Source: Sphingobacteriaceae bacterium
GTDB taxonomy: Bacteria; Bacteroidota; Bacteroidia; B-17B0; Aurantibacillaceae
Direction of reading: 5' to 3'
Assembly: GCA_016715905.1 (NCBI GenBank)
Contig: JADJXI010000004.1
Coordinates: 62,001 to 126,000 of the forward strand
DNA: 64,000 nucleotides
Shown: positions 1 to 8,625 of the stretch, piece after piece
Numbering within the stretch: position 1 is the stretch's first letter
Layout of the letters: each line of letters opens with the position of its first letter
Position numbers and translations under genes: made by a program
Notes under the pieces: model-generated
Database searches by the model: none
What the model was told of the DNA's origin: nothing
Seen by the model: only the letters and a program-made list of their open reading frames with translations

Positions 1-295
1 AATATGGACAATTAGAGGAAGTAACGTTTGGGGGTAAAGTAGTGGAGCAACCACAACTGGTACATTTAACCGTGCTGATATTCTGCTTCTCACTTGTATT
101 CATTTTTTCATTGATGAACGACTCGTAATCATTTTCAATTACTTCAGCTTTTTCGGTTGTAATAATATTATTGGCATTACAATATTCGCAGGTGAGTGAA
201 TTTTGACCGGGGGCAAATTTTAAATTGGCACCACAGTCCTTACACTTTATGGTGTCGGCGGTATTGGCTGTTGACTCAAAGGTTTCGTTGCTCAT
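1..295 (-). CDS. zinc-ribbon protein, partial (3' end outside window)
   Basis: The start codon is at 295 and the frame stays open to the window edge, giving about 98 N-terminal residues. Two CxxC knuckles are visible near the N-terminus (CKDCG at about residue 18 and CEYCN at about 36). A third half-ribbon, CTSCGC, lies near residue 77 and is followed by another Cys just before the edge. This is the layout of double zinc-ribbon proteins of Bacteroidota, where the zinc domains precede a membrane or beta-rich region that would lie outside the window. There is no signal peptide. The molecular function is unknown; nucleic-acid or protein binding is inference only. Confidence 0.6.
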   Translation of the reverse strand, partial: MSNETFESTANTADTIKCKDCGANLKFAPGQNSLTCEYCNANNIITTEKAEVIENDYESFINEKMNTSEKQNISTVKCTSCGCSTTLPPNVTSSNCPY

Positions 296-392
296 ATTGT
301 ATTTTTGACGAACTAAGATAATAAAACAAAAACAATAAACGATTAAGTTTATACCGTTTTGTATTATTATTAATTAAATGGAAGTCTAAATT

Positions 393-1367
393 TTAATTTT
401 TAACTGAGGCTATTGTGGATTTACCTGAGGGTTGTGTAGTATTGGAATAAAAAAGCAAAGTTTGTCCGTTCTTTGTTTCAGCCAATACTTCATAACATTT
501 TCCGTTGTACGAGCAATGTAATATGGTGATAGGAATTTTTAATACTGAATTCGTTTTGTTTAGTGTAATTTTATCGGGTCGTAAAAAGACATTCTTTTTT
601 AGCGTACGAGCACCTTCTTTTTCAAAATCTGATTTTTTTAATATATTATACTCACCTAATAAGCCGGCCAATTTTACATTTTTGGGATTATAATATACCT
701 CCCATTTTTCGTTAATCTCAATGAGTTTGCCTCCATCTACAATTCCTATTCTGTCTGCATATTTCAAAGCCTCATCGGTTTGATGGGTAATTAAAATTAC
801 CGAGGTGTTTTTCTTTTTAACTTCCTTATTAATAAAGGCGTAAAGTTTTTCACTTAATAAACGATCTAAATTACTAAAGGGTTCATCCAGTAAAAGTAAA
901 TCCGGAATTATTGTTAATGCGCGTGCTATAGCAACCCGTTGTTTCTGTCCGCTAGATAAAAAACGTGCTTTGGTATTACGCAGTGCATTTAACTCTAATA
1001 AGTTTAATATTTGGGTAACTCTTTTTTGTTTGGCCTCATCGGTATAGCCTATTAATTTATCGGTTATGTTTTCCTGTACGGTATGATTATCTAATACATA
1101 ATATTCCTGACTTACTAAACTCATGTTTTTATGTCCGGGAATTAAATTGTAGGAAGGGCCGGTTACTGTTTCTCCGTTTAGGTTTATTTCACCGTTATGT
1201 AAATCTTCCAAACCATAAATGCATTTGATTAAAGTGGTTTTACCACTACCGCTTTTTCCAATTAAGCCCAATACTTCTCCTTCATTAAGGTCTAAAGAAA
1301 TATTTTTAATTCCTTTAAAATAATTTTGTTCGGGATAATTGAAGGATATGTTTTTTACCTGTAGGAT
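393..1367 (-). CDS. ABC transporter ATP-binding protein (PotA/CysA-like, with C-terminal TOBE-like region)
   Basis: ATPase subunit of an ABC importer or exporter, acting on the cytoplasmic face. With translation from the codon at 1367, Walker A GKSGSGKT sits at about residues 37-44. The signature LSSGQKQR (Ser in place of the usual second Gly of LSGGQ), the Walker B DLLLLDEP, the D-loop and the switch His (ITHQTDEA) follow. A C-terminal stretch around FLRPDKITL resembles the TOBE domain of PotA/CysA-type ATPases. No ATG, GTG or TTG lies between the preceding stop and Walker A except a TTG at 1271, which would delete the first beta strand. The best N-terminus (LQVKNISFNYPE) needs an ATC start at 1367. 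The gene lies in the same frame as the upstream cargo gene, one codon after its TAA. No permease is in the window, so the substrate is unknown. Confidence 0.8.
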   Translation of the reverse strand: MLQVKNISFNYPEQNYFKGIKNISLDLNEGEVLGLIGKSGSGKTTLIKCIYGLEDLHNGEINLNGETVTGPSYNLIPGHKNMSLVSQEYYVLDNHTVQENITDKLIGYTDEAKQKRVTQILNLLELNALRNTKARFLSSGQKQRVAIARALTIIPDLLLLDEPFSNLDRLLSEKLYAFINKEVKKKNTSVILITHQTDEALKYADRIGIVDGGKLIEINEKWEVYYNPKNVKLAGLLGEYNILKKSDFEKEGARTLKKNVFLRPDKITLNKTNSVLKIPITILHCSYNGKCYEVLAETKNGQTLLFYSNTTQPSGKSTIASVKN

Positions 1368-1370
1368 GGT

Positions 1371-2210
1371 TTAGCGCTGTAAGGTAAAATTGGTTTTGAG
1401 TTTGTAAGTACGGCCATCAAAACCTGTGGCTTCTAAAACACAAAAATAAACACCGGTTTGACACGGCTCACCACTACTTGTTCGACCGTCCCAATATCCT
1501 TTTGGTTTATCCCAGTGATATATTAAAGTACCGTATCTACTGTATATCCAAGCATTCATGGTGAGTATTCCACGGGCTATTGGTCTGAAAACATCATTTA
1601 CACTATCGTTATTAGGCGTAAATACATTGGGTAATGTTATGCCTGACGAATCTGCAATTCTGAATGCGTAAGAAGAGGTATCGTTACAGCCATTTAATCC
1701 AGAAGCGATCAAAGAAACCGTATAATTTCCGCTGGCGGTATAATCTTTAACCGTGTTTGTCATGAAGTCAGAAGGTCCGTCACTATAAACCCACTCTACT
1801 CCGGTGTTATTGCTGGAATAATTGGTTAAAATAAGTTGATTTGGAAAACCAACTGTATTTAAGCTTGCGTTGAAAGAGGCCGTTGCATTTTGTGAAACTA
1901 ATAAAGTTTGGCTGGTTGATGATGAACTAAAGCTGTTACTTACCTGTAAACTTAAAGTGAAAGCAGTTCCTTTGTTAAATACTATGGTTGGATTTTGCGT
2001 ATCTCCACCGGTAACTATACTTGCCTGCGATGAAGGTAAAACCGTCCAACTAAATGTTGTAGGTGTGTTTGAAGTGATGCAAGAGAAGGTGTAGCTTTTA
2101 CCGCTGCAATAGGTAAGTGTAGGAATACCAATAGTTGCTGTAGGTACCTGTGCGTAGAATGAATTTAACGCAAAAAATAAAAATAAGCCACTAAATATAT
2201 GCTTAATCAT
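1371..2210 (-). CDS. secreted protein with T9SS type B (gliding-associated) C-terminal domain
   Basis: Predicted T9SS cargo of 279 residues. A signal peptide (MIKHIFSGLFLFFALNSFYA) is followed by two PKD/Ig-like beta domains, at about residues 25-105 and 110-185. The type B sorting domain starts at about residue 193 (LPNVFTPNNDSVNDVF), continues through IYSRYGTLIY and YWDGRTSSGEPCQTGVY, and ends in a beta strand. By family knowledge such proteins cross the outer membrane through the T9SS and are often adhesins. This one is much shorter than the two large type B adhesins at 35.8-44.1 kb. It is 3 bp from the LuxC-like gene upstream and abuts the ABC ATPase gene downstream, but neither neighbour has an obvious functional link. 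Confidence 0.85.
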   Translation of the reverse strand: MIKHIFSGLFLFFALNSFYAQVPTATIGIPTLTYCSGKSYTFSCITSNTPTTFSWTVLPSSQASIVTGGDTQNPTIVFNKGTAFTLSLQVSNSFSSSSTSQTLLVSQNATASFNASLNTVGFPNQLILTNYSSNNTGVEWVYSDGPSDFMTNTVKDYTASGNYTVSLIASGLNGCNDTSSYAFRIADSSGITLPNVFTPNNDSVNDVFRPIARGILTMNAWIYSRYGTLIYHWDKPKGYWDGRTSSGEPCQTGVYFCVLEATGFDGRTYKLKTNFTLQR

Positions 2211-2213
2211 ACC

Positions 2214-3236
2214 CTATAAAGATACTAAAAAATCCCATGTGTTTATGCCATCGGCAAAGTCAGTAATAACAGGGCTTTGTGAATAACCAAAGGGTATATA
2301 ATCCTTACTTATTACGCATTGCGTTTCATTAATATGCTGTTTTAAATATTTAGTTACATCATCTTTTGTTTGGTAGTATTCGTAATATAAGCAGGCGACG
2401 GGTGAGTGCAATTCTTTAGATTCTTTCACCAGAAGGAAGTTGTTATCTAAAAATTTCATATTCTCTAGAAGATAAATAGCCCTTTGATATTCATAGTTAT
2501 TCGCATATTTATTATTCGAAATTACATCTCCATAGTCAACAATAGCCTCAAAAAAAGCATTGAAATTGTAATTTTCGGGCACCAAAAGCTTATTCACATT
2601 TCTGCATCCCAAACCAAAATAGGTAAATATGTCCTTGCCTAAATGAAAAAGTTCTTCTTTACTTTCCGAGCCATTTAAAACGGCGAGAGAACTTCTGTTC
2701 TTTCGGATAATTCTGGGATATTTTTTAAAATAATTCTCAAAATGAGCGGCTGTATTATTGCTTCCGGTGGCAATAATAGCGTCGAATTCACTTATTCTTT
2801 GATTAGCAATTCTGATTTTTTGATCTAATTCGGGATTATATTGAACCAATAATTTTAATAAGAAAGGAAGGATTATTGAATCATCGGTCGAAAATTTAAG
2901 CAAAATTTTATGGCCGCTTAATAAAACACAGAGTATATCATGAAAAGCAACACAAGGAATATTGCCGGCGCAAATTACAGCTACGGTTTTAGGATTTTTG
3001 ACTTCCGAATTTTTTGTAAATGCGTTGAGGTTTTCTTCATTAAGCATGGATGCTATATTCATTAAAGATTCTTTAACATAATTCTGAGTAAACCAAGGAT
3101 TATACAAACAAGCTTGTTTGATTATGGTTTCAAATCCCTGATGCAGAATAGCTTCGTTGTGCTTTGTTTCAGAATAAAATTGGTTTATAAACAATCCTGT
3201 TTTAGAAAAGGCCTCTATTCTTTGTTTTAAACTCAT
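2214..3236 (-). CDS. acyl-CoA reductase (LuxC family)
   Basis: Member of the aldehyde-dehydrogenase-like LuxC family, which reduces acyl-CoA or acyl-enzyme to an aldehyde with NADPH. The protein is 340 residues, somewhat shorter than LuxC proper. The central region with [26 protein letters not shown] and [10 protein letters not shown] matches the nucleotide-binding part. The Cys in [12 protein letters not shown], at about residue 212, is the likely catalytic thiol. It is divergent from the ferredoxin gene with the two start regions close together, a neighbourhood I recall from other Bacteroidota. A joint redox role is inference, since LuxC enzymes normally use NAD(P)H. No luciferase, LuxD or LuxE is present in the window, so bioluminescence is not implied. 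Confidence 0.8.
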   Translation of the reverse strand: MSLKQRIEAFSKTGLFINQFYSETKHNEAILHQGFETIIKQACLYNPWFTQNYVKESLMNIASMLNEENLNAFTKNSEVKNPKTVAVICAGNIPCVAFHDILCVLLSGHKILLKFSTDDSIILPFLLKLLVQYNPELDQKIRIANQRISEFDAIIATGSNNTAAHFENYFKKYPRIIRKNRSSLAVLNGSESKEELFHLGKDIFTYFGLGCRNVNKLLVPENYNFNAFFEAIVDYGDVISNNKYANNYEYQRAIYLLENMKFLDNNFLLVKESKELHSPVACLYYEYYQTKDDVTKYLKQHINETQCVISKDYIPFGYSQSPVITDFADGINTWDFLVSL

Positions 3237-3256
3237 ATAATTTGATTGTATATTTG
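3221..3256 (+). promoter_or_regulatory. candidate Bacteroidota promoter for the ferredoxin gene
   Basis: A TTTG at 3221-3224 and a perfect TAnnTTTG -7 box (TATATTTG, 3249-3256) precede the ferredoxin ATG at 3290. The spacing of 24 bp is at the long end of what is known for Bacteroidota housekeeping promoters. The -33 element would lie inside the divergent LuxC gene start. Confidence 0.35.
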
Positions 3257-3289
3257 TATTCTCTAAAAATTAAGGCAAAACTAAGTAAA

Positions 3290-3640
3290 ATGGCTATAAT
3301 AATTACAGACGAGTGTATTAATTGCGGAGCATGTGAACCAGAATGTCCGAATAATGCAATTTATGAAGGTGGGGCAGAATGGCGCTTTGCTGATGGTACA
3401 GGAGTTACAGGGAAATATAAAGGATTAAGTTCAGGCAATGAAGCAGAGGCTGATGAAGCACAAACTCCTGTCAATATGGATGTGTATTACATTGTAACAG
3501 ATAAATGTACCGAGTGTAAAGGTTTTCATGACGAACCACAATGTGCGGCTGTATGTCCGGTAGATTGTTGTATTCCGGATCAAAATTTTGTGGAAACGGA
3601 AGAACAGTTGTTAGCCAAAAAAACTTCTTTGCACGTTTAA
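3290..3640 (+). CDS. 4Fe-4S dicluster ferredoxin
   Basis: Small soluble electron carrier of 116 residues. The first cluster motif is [16 protein letters not shown], starting at residue 9. The second is [18 protein letters not shown], near residues 74-91, with an eight-residue insertion between its second and third cysteines, as in Allochromatium-type 2[4Fe-4S] ferredoxins. The ATG at 3290 was chosen because the residues from it ([13 protein letters not shown]) match the family N-terminus; an upstream TTG at 3242 would add a non-family extension. The partner enzyme is not identifiable here. The divergent LuxC-type reductase is the only nearby redox gene. Confidence 0.9.
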   Translation: MAIIITDECINCGACEPECPNNAIYEGGAEWRFADGTGVTGKYKGLSSGNEAEADEAQTPVNMDVYYIVTDKCTECKGFHDEPQCAAVCPVDCCIPDQNFVETEEQLLAKKTSLHV

Positions 3641-3666
3641 TTTCCGCACCAAAAATATCTATTTGA

Positions 3667-5403
3667 TTATTTAGCTTCTGCTTTAGATTGGTTATTCTCT
3701 CTGATTTTATTTAATTCGTCAGTTACCAATTTGCGCTTGGCTTTAATTTCTTCCAATTTTGTTTTTTCCTCAGCTATTTTATTTTCAAATTCAGCCATCA
3801 ATGGATTTCCTTTAGAATGTTTAAAAAAGCCAAGATTGTTTTCGTAAGTCAGTAAGTTGCTGTTTATTTCGTCTGCCAATTTTTTCAAATAATCAGCTTC
3901 TTTTCTTAAAGCATCAAATGCATTACCTGAATTCGAAAGCCTTTCTAATTTATTATTAAACTGAATTTCACCTTTTTCTTTTTTATCAATTTTCAGTTTA
4001 TCGTATAACTCATCTAGTTTTTTGAAAAACTGTTCGGTTATTCGTTTTTTCTCTTTAATAGGAACGTGGCCGATTGCATTCCATTTTGCTGAAAATGCTT
4101 TAACAATTTCTTGATCTCCGGCTGAATCTTGGCCGGGAACAAAGGCCGATATTTCTGAAATTAATTCCTCTTTTAATTTTAGGTTTTCTGATTCTTCGGC
4201 GTCTTTCTGAGCATTTCCGGCTTTTTTCGCTTCAAAAAAGGTGTTACAGGCTGTACGGAATCTTTTGTATAATTTGGGTTCTTCTTTATCTCCGTTGCTG
4301 GGATGCTTTTTCCAATCTTCCTGTAATTTAAAAAATGCTTGAGAGGTTTTTTGCCAATCTGTACTGTGCTGAATTTCTTCTGCCTTTGCAATCAATTCAT
4401 TTTTTATTTTTCTGGCTTCAGCAAATTTTTCGTTGAGTCCGGCAAAAAAGCTTTTCTTTTTTTCAAAGAAGGAATCACAAAGTGCACGAAATTCTGCCCA
4501 AACTTTTTCGTTATCTTTTTCATTGGTTCTTCCTACATTTTTCCATTCGCCCTGCAAGGCAAGTATGGCTTCGGTAGCACTATTCCATTTTCCGGGACCC
4601 GAATTTTCAATCGTTTCAAGTACTGCTTTAATCTTTTCGATTAATTCCAGTTTCTCTTTCAGATTTTCTTCTTTCTTTTCTTCAGCAGTATGATAAAATG
4701 ATTTTACTTTACTATATACTTCGTCAAGGGCAGTCTTGTATTCTCCTTTTAATGTATCCCATTTATCGTTAGGTACAGGGCCAAGTTCATCCCATTCGTT
4801 TCTGTAAATTTTGATTAATCGCTCAGTTTCCTTAATATTTTCCGTGTCTTTTAAGGCCTTGAGTTTTTCAATTAAAATAGATTTATTTTCAAAATTCTTT
4901 TTAAGGTCGTGTTCTTGTAAGTCGCGATAAATTTTTAAGTTGTAATAAAATTCTTCAATGGCTTTGCTATATTCTGCTTGTACCTCTTTGTACTTATGTG
5001 ATGAAACAGCACCGCATTCTTTCCATTCTGTTTGAAGTTCTTGTAATTTTTTAATTGCCGCTCCTACATTATCACTCAATTGGCTTAAATCATTTATTTT
5101 GGCAATAATTTCTTTTCGGATATTTAAATTGCGAGTTTGTTCATTGGCTAATTTCGCGTCGCTTTCTTTTTTGAGTGTATTGTATTTTTCAATTAAATTT
5201 TCAAACACCAAATCTTCATTTTGCTTAGGATAATTGAATTCTTTCGCTTTTCCGCCTTCGTCTACGAAAACCTGACGGGCTTCTTCAAATTCTTTGGTCC
5301 ATAACTTCTGATACTCTTTTTGAAGAGCGTGTACCTGATGAGCTACTTCACCTGCATCCTTAGCGAGCAGTTCTTCTAGTTGATTGATTAAGTCGGTTTT
5401 CAT
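3667..5403 (-). CDS. DUF349 repeat protein
   Basis: A 578-residue, Lys/Glu-rich, largely helical cytoplasmic protein with no signal peptide. It contains at least five tandem DUF349 units, each carrying a conserved Trp followed by G/H and V/P motifs: WKECGAVSSHKY, WDELGPVPNDKW, WKNVGRTNEKDNEKVW, WKKHPSNGDKE and WNAIGHVPIKEK. Several units end in the pattern (F/C)xxFFExKK. The N-terminal 100 and C-terminal 90 residues are predicted coiled coil. DUF349 proteins are common in Bacteroidota and Actinobacteria, but their biochemical role is not established. The gene is convergent with the ferredoxin gene and appears to be transcribed alone. Confidence 0.88.
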   Translation of the reverse strand: MKTDLINQLEELLAKDAGEVAHQVHALQKEYQKLWTKEFEEARQVFVDEGGKAKEFNYPKQNEDLVFENLIEKYNTLKKESDAKLANEQTRNLNIRKEIIAKINDLSQLSDNVGAAIKKLQELQTEWKECGAVSSHKYKEVQAEYSKAIEEFYYNLKIYRDLQEHDLKKNFENKSILIEKLKALKDTENIKETERLIKIYRNEWDELGPVPNDKWDTLKGEYKTALDEVYSKVKSFYHTAEEKKEENLKEKLELIEKIKAVLETIENSGPGKWNSATEAILALQGEWKNVGRTNEKDNEKVWAEFRALCDSFFEKKKSFFAGLNEKFAEARKIKNELIAKAEEIQHSTDWQKTSQAFFKLQEDWKKHPSNGDKEEPKLYKRFRTACNTFFEAKKAGNAQKDAEESENLKLKEELISEISAFVPGQDSAGDQEIVKAFSAKWNAIGHVPIKEKKRITEQFFKKLDELYDKLKIDKKEKGEIQFNNKLERLSNSGNAFDALRKEADYLKKLADEINSNLLTYENNLGFFKHSKGNPLMAEFENKIAEEKTKLEEIKAKRKLVTDELNKIRENNQSKAEAK

Positions 5404-5502
5404 TCCTATTGGTCTAGTAGATTCAAAAATAAGTTTTTCCTTCGGTTTTACAAATGATTGAAGCCTTGTTTATAATTAAAAAAGTTTGTAATTTGTAAAT
5501 TC

Positions 5503-8376
5503 TTAAAATGCACTTTTAACTTCTTTCAGGCAGATTTGATTATAACCGCAATAAATGCAGGTGTCTGAATTTAAGGTTTGTTTAAAATCTCCATTTGTTT
5601 CAAGTAATTCTGATATGAATTTAGAAAGCGCGAACTCAAATTCTAGTATTAATTTTTCACTGAAGATTAGTTCTTCTTTTTCTTTGGTTCTTATTAGATG
5701 AGGTTGCAAGGTATAATCCTTAAAGGCGATGATGCCGGGTTGAAGGGATCCGGCAGATGCATAGCTGTTCTTATACAAAAGCCATGCGTACATAAATAAT
5801 TGCAATTGTTTGTTATATTCTATTTTATCAAATAGATCTTCAAAACCGGTAAAGACAAATTTGTCGCTTTGTTTCACTGAATTTTTATAGTCAATAATTC
5901 TAACCTGGGTATTTACACTATCAATTCTGTCTATTTTACCTCTTATAAATACCTCTTTTTCTCCACCCTCAATATTAACCATTAATGAGGCATTGAATTC
6001 TTTTTCTAAATCCTTTATTACAAATGAAACTCCATTTTTCTCACAAGTTGTACTTAAGCTCAAATCGGTTTTGATTTGCTTTTCCAGATAGGCTTTTATT
6101 ACTGCAGCTTGAATTAAATTTTTACCCTTAATTTCGTCTAAATCAAAAAAGCTCAAAAAAGCTTCTTGCACCATTTTTTCAATTCTATTTTCATGGGTAT
6201 GTAAGCTTTGACTTTGAAGATGTTTCCCGATAAATGGAGTATAGTATTTTTCCAGACAAAGATGAAGAATGGATCCGAAGGTATTGCTTTCAGCACTTTC
6301 TTCTACATTTTCGGTTTCTTTAAGCAGGGCACCATATCGAAAATAAAATTTTAAGGCACATTCCTTGTAAGTATTAATTGAAGAGGGAGATAATCCGGTG
6401 TAGTCGGAATTGGTTGTTGCTTTATGTAAAATTGGCTGCAGGGAAATTTGATTCTTAGGATAAGCGATTTGATTATTCGCCTCTCTCATTTTTAATTCCG
6501 ACTCAGCATTGTATTCGTTAATTTCAATATTGGCAGAGTAATTTGGAAGTTCTATTTGTAATTGAGAAACAAATCTGCTTTTTTCGCCTTTACCAAAAGT
6601 ATCGGTTTCGCAATCATAGGTTATGCTTACTTCTTTTGCTCTTTGTAATAATCGGTAAAAATGATAGGAATAAATGGCATCTTTTTCGGTATAAAGTGGC
6701 AAGTTAAAAGCTCTTTTTAAATCATTCGGAATAAAAGAATTAACCGACTTGCCTGATGGTAAAACAGATTCATTAACATTTACAAAAATGACGTGTTCAA
6801 AATCAAGCGTACGGGTTTCTAATAAGCCCATAATTTGTAAACCTTTTAAGGGTTCGCCAATAAACGGCGCACTTAAACTGCCTGTGATTTGACTAAATAA
6901 TTGTTTAAAAGCGTGGATATTTTTAAAATATGGATATTTAGAAAGCGCATCGCCTATACGATTAAAAGAACGTTTGTAAAGCGATAAATATTCTTTTTCT
7001 AGTTTTATTTCATTTTTTTGTTCTGATTTATTAAAATGATTAATTAAATCATTTATTAGTTGTTGTAAGGCATCGTTAAATGCCAGGTTATTATTAGCTT
7101 CAGTAAATAAGGCTTGTATAATTGCATAAGATTCACCAAAAAATTCAATCAGGTGTTTTTTATGAATAAAGGCAATATTTTTTTTGTGTATTGCTTCTGT
7201 GATTGCAGAAATTGAAATATTTATATTATTGAATTGAAGCCAATTTTGAAACAAGGGTTGTTTGATGATGGAAATAAATTCGGTGTAATAAATGTATTTG
7301 TTTTTATTTTCTTGTTTATCAAAACTTACTTGCAATTGAATGCATGATTCCAATAATGCAGATGTGGCGGTATACCTCAATGGGTATTCCATGGTAATGT
7401 TAACATGTTCAACCTCGTTTGGTAGTTGTCTTAGTACCGGCCAAAGCAATTTTTCATTAGCTAAAACGATAGCAATAGAGTCGAGTGGTGTTTTTTGTTG
7501 AATGTACTCTTCTAATATTTGTTTTACCGCCATAGCTTGTCCCATTTGTTTGGGCACCGACAGAATATTTATTTTTTTGGACTCGAGAAAATGTTCTTTA
7601 ATGAAACTTGGATTTTTTTGCGGAAACAATTCAAGATTTTTTCTTAAAAAGTGACCTGCCTCATGATCAACATTTTTCAGGTAATAAGGATCGCCATCCC
7701 ATAACAATTCGGCTTTTTGTTTTTTAACTAAATGCGAAATGATTTTTAATTCGGAAGTATTTAAAGCATTAAATCCACAAAATAAATATTTAGAAAAGAT
7801 AGAGTCAAACTGTGAAGTGCTTAATTTTTCGGTAGCAACACGGTAGGCTAATCCCTGATAGGCCAATTTTTCTGCAAGAAGTTTTGTTGTAAAATCGCTG
7901 TATATGAAACTTAAACTATGCATAAATGCCAGATATTTTTTCTGAAATTCAGTCAATTCCTCATTATTCAAACTCCAATTTTCTATTTCCTTAATTTCGG
8001 CAAGGTTTTCATACACTTGTTTGGGGTTGGCCAGGTGTCGATCTATTTCGTTAAAATCCTGTAAAATTAAGCCGCCCCATTTGGCAAAACTTTCAAAAGG
8101 TTCTGCTGCGGTTTTATGTAAAGTTTGGTAGCTATCGTAGAGCATACATAATTGATCCACTTCATCGGCTGTTTGCAATCCACTGATTTCTCTCACTAGG
8201 TCTTCGGCACTAATAATGGTAGGCAACCAAATAGTTTCCTTAAAAACTTGAGCCAGGTATTTTTTGAGAAATAAGGCTCCTCTTTTACCGGGGAGTACCA
8301 CGCATAGATTTTCCGTGTTATCTTTGTGGTGCTCAAAAATATGTAAAGCTACTTGCTTTAGAAAGGGTAAACTCAT
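5503..8376 (-). CDS. PD-(D/E)XK nuclease family protein (AddB/RexB-like)
   Basis: A 957-residue protein resembling the AddB subunit of AddAB helicase-nuclease, which processes DNA double-strand breaks for RecA loading. The N-terminus has a degenerate P-loop region (VVLPGKRGALFLKKYL). The central part is helicase-like, with HVIFVNVNESVLPSG. The C-terminal nuclease carries GKIDRID, IDYKNS and Q(L)QLFMYAW motifs. An iron-sulphur-type cysteine set is present: the Cys of INTYKECALKFYF at about residue 674, then CIYCGYNQIC near the C-terminus. This Cys arrangement is typical of AddB. No AddA is in the window. The start codon overlaps that of the divergent gene at 8375 within a single CATG. Confidence 0.85.
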   Translation of the reverse strand: MSLPFLKQVALHIFEHHKDNTENLCVVLPGKRGALFLKKYLAQVFKETIWLPTIISAEDLVREISGLQTADEVDQLCMLYDSYQTLHKTAAEPFESFAKWGGLILQDFNEIDRHLANPKQVYENLAEIKEIENWSLNNEELTEFQKKYLAFMHSLSFIYSDFTTKLLAEKLAYQGLAYRVATEKLSTSQFDSIFSKYLFCGFNALNTSELKIISHLVKKQKAELLWDGDPYYLKNVDHEAGHFLRKNLELFPQKNPSFIKEHFLESKKINILSVPKQMGQAMAVKQILEEYIQQKTPLDSIAIVLANEKLLWPVLRQLPNEVEHVNITMEYPLRYTATSALLESCIQLQVSFDKQENKNKYIYYTEFISIIKQPLFQNWLQFNNINISISAITEAIHKKNIAFIHKKHLIEFFGESYAIIQALFTEANNNLAFNDALQQLINDLINHFNKSEQKNEIKLEKEYLSLYKRSFNRIGDALSKYPYFKNIHAFKQLFSQITGSLSAPFIGEPLKGLQIMGLLETRTLDFEHVIFVNVNESVLPSGKSVNSFIPNDLKRAFNLPLYTEKDAIYSYHFYRLLQRAKEVSITYDCETDTFGKGEKSRFVSQLQIELPNYSANIEINEYNAESELKMREANNQIAYPKNQISLQPILHKATTNSDYTGLSPSSINTYKECALKFYFRYGALLKETENVEESAESNTFGSILHLCLEKYYTPFIGKHLQSQSLHTHENRIEKMVQEAFLSFFDLDEIKGKNLIQAAVIKAYLEKQIKTDLSLSTTCEKNGVSFVIKDLEKEFNASLMVNIEGGEKEVFIRGKIDRIDSVNTQVRIIDYKNSVKQSDKFVFTGFEDLFDKIEYNKQLQLFMYAWLLYKNSYASAGSLQPGIIAFKDYTLQPHLIRTKEKEELIFSEKLILEFEFALSKFISELLETNGDFKQTLNSDTCIYCGYNQICLKEVKSAF

Positions 8377-8617
8377 GAACTTGAAAGATATTAAATTCCC
8401 GCAGTATAGAAAATACAGTAATGACTTGAGTTATTTCAAAATTATAAGCGCTAATGAAATGATTGAAGTAAGGAGGGTAGGCAAAAAATTAATAATAACG
8501 GAGCTTTTGGCTAGCCAATTACCCGAGCTGAATTATATTAATGACTTACTGAATGAAGAGGGCAGGGCCTTAACCATAGAAGCGGATGAGTTTGAGGTTT
8601 TGTTGAAAGAATTATAA
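8375..8617 (+). CDS. conserved hypothetical protein, 80 aa
   Basis: Small soluble protein without signal peptide, membrane segment or recognised motif. It is acidic at the C-terminus (EEGRALTIEADEFEVLLKEL). The open frame extends upstream to 8264, but that extension is antisense to the conserved N-terminus of the AddB-like gene and has an unlikely composition, so the ATG at 8375 is preferred. The resulting start codon overlaps the AddB-like start by two bases on the opposite strand. I do not recognise the family; function unknown. Confidence 0.65.
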   Translation: MNLKDIKFPQYRKYSNDLSYFKIISANEMIEVRRVGKKLIITELLASQLPELNYINDLLNEEGRALTIEADEFEVLLKEL

Positions 8618-8625
8618 ATTCTAAA

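Noticed and set aside
4339..4693. Plus-strand open frames opposite the DUF349 gene
   Set aside because: Phe/Ser/Cys-rich translations with no motif, created by the Lys/Glu-rich sense strand; the DUF349 repeats are clearly on the minus strand.
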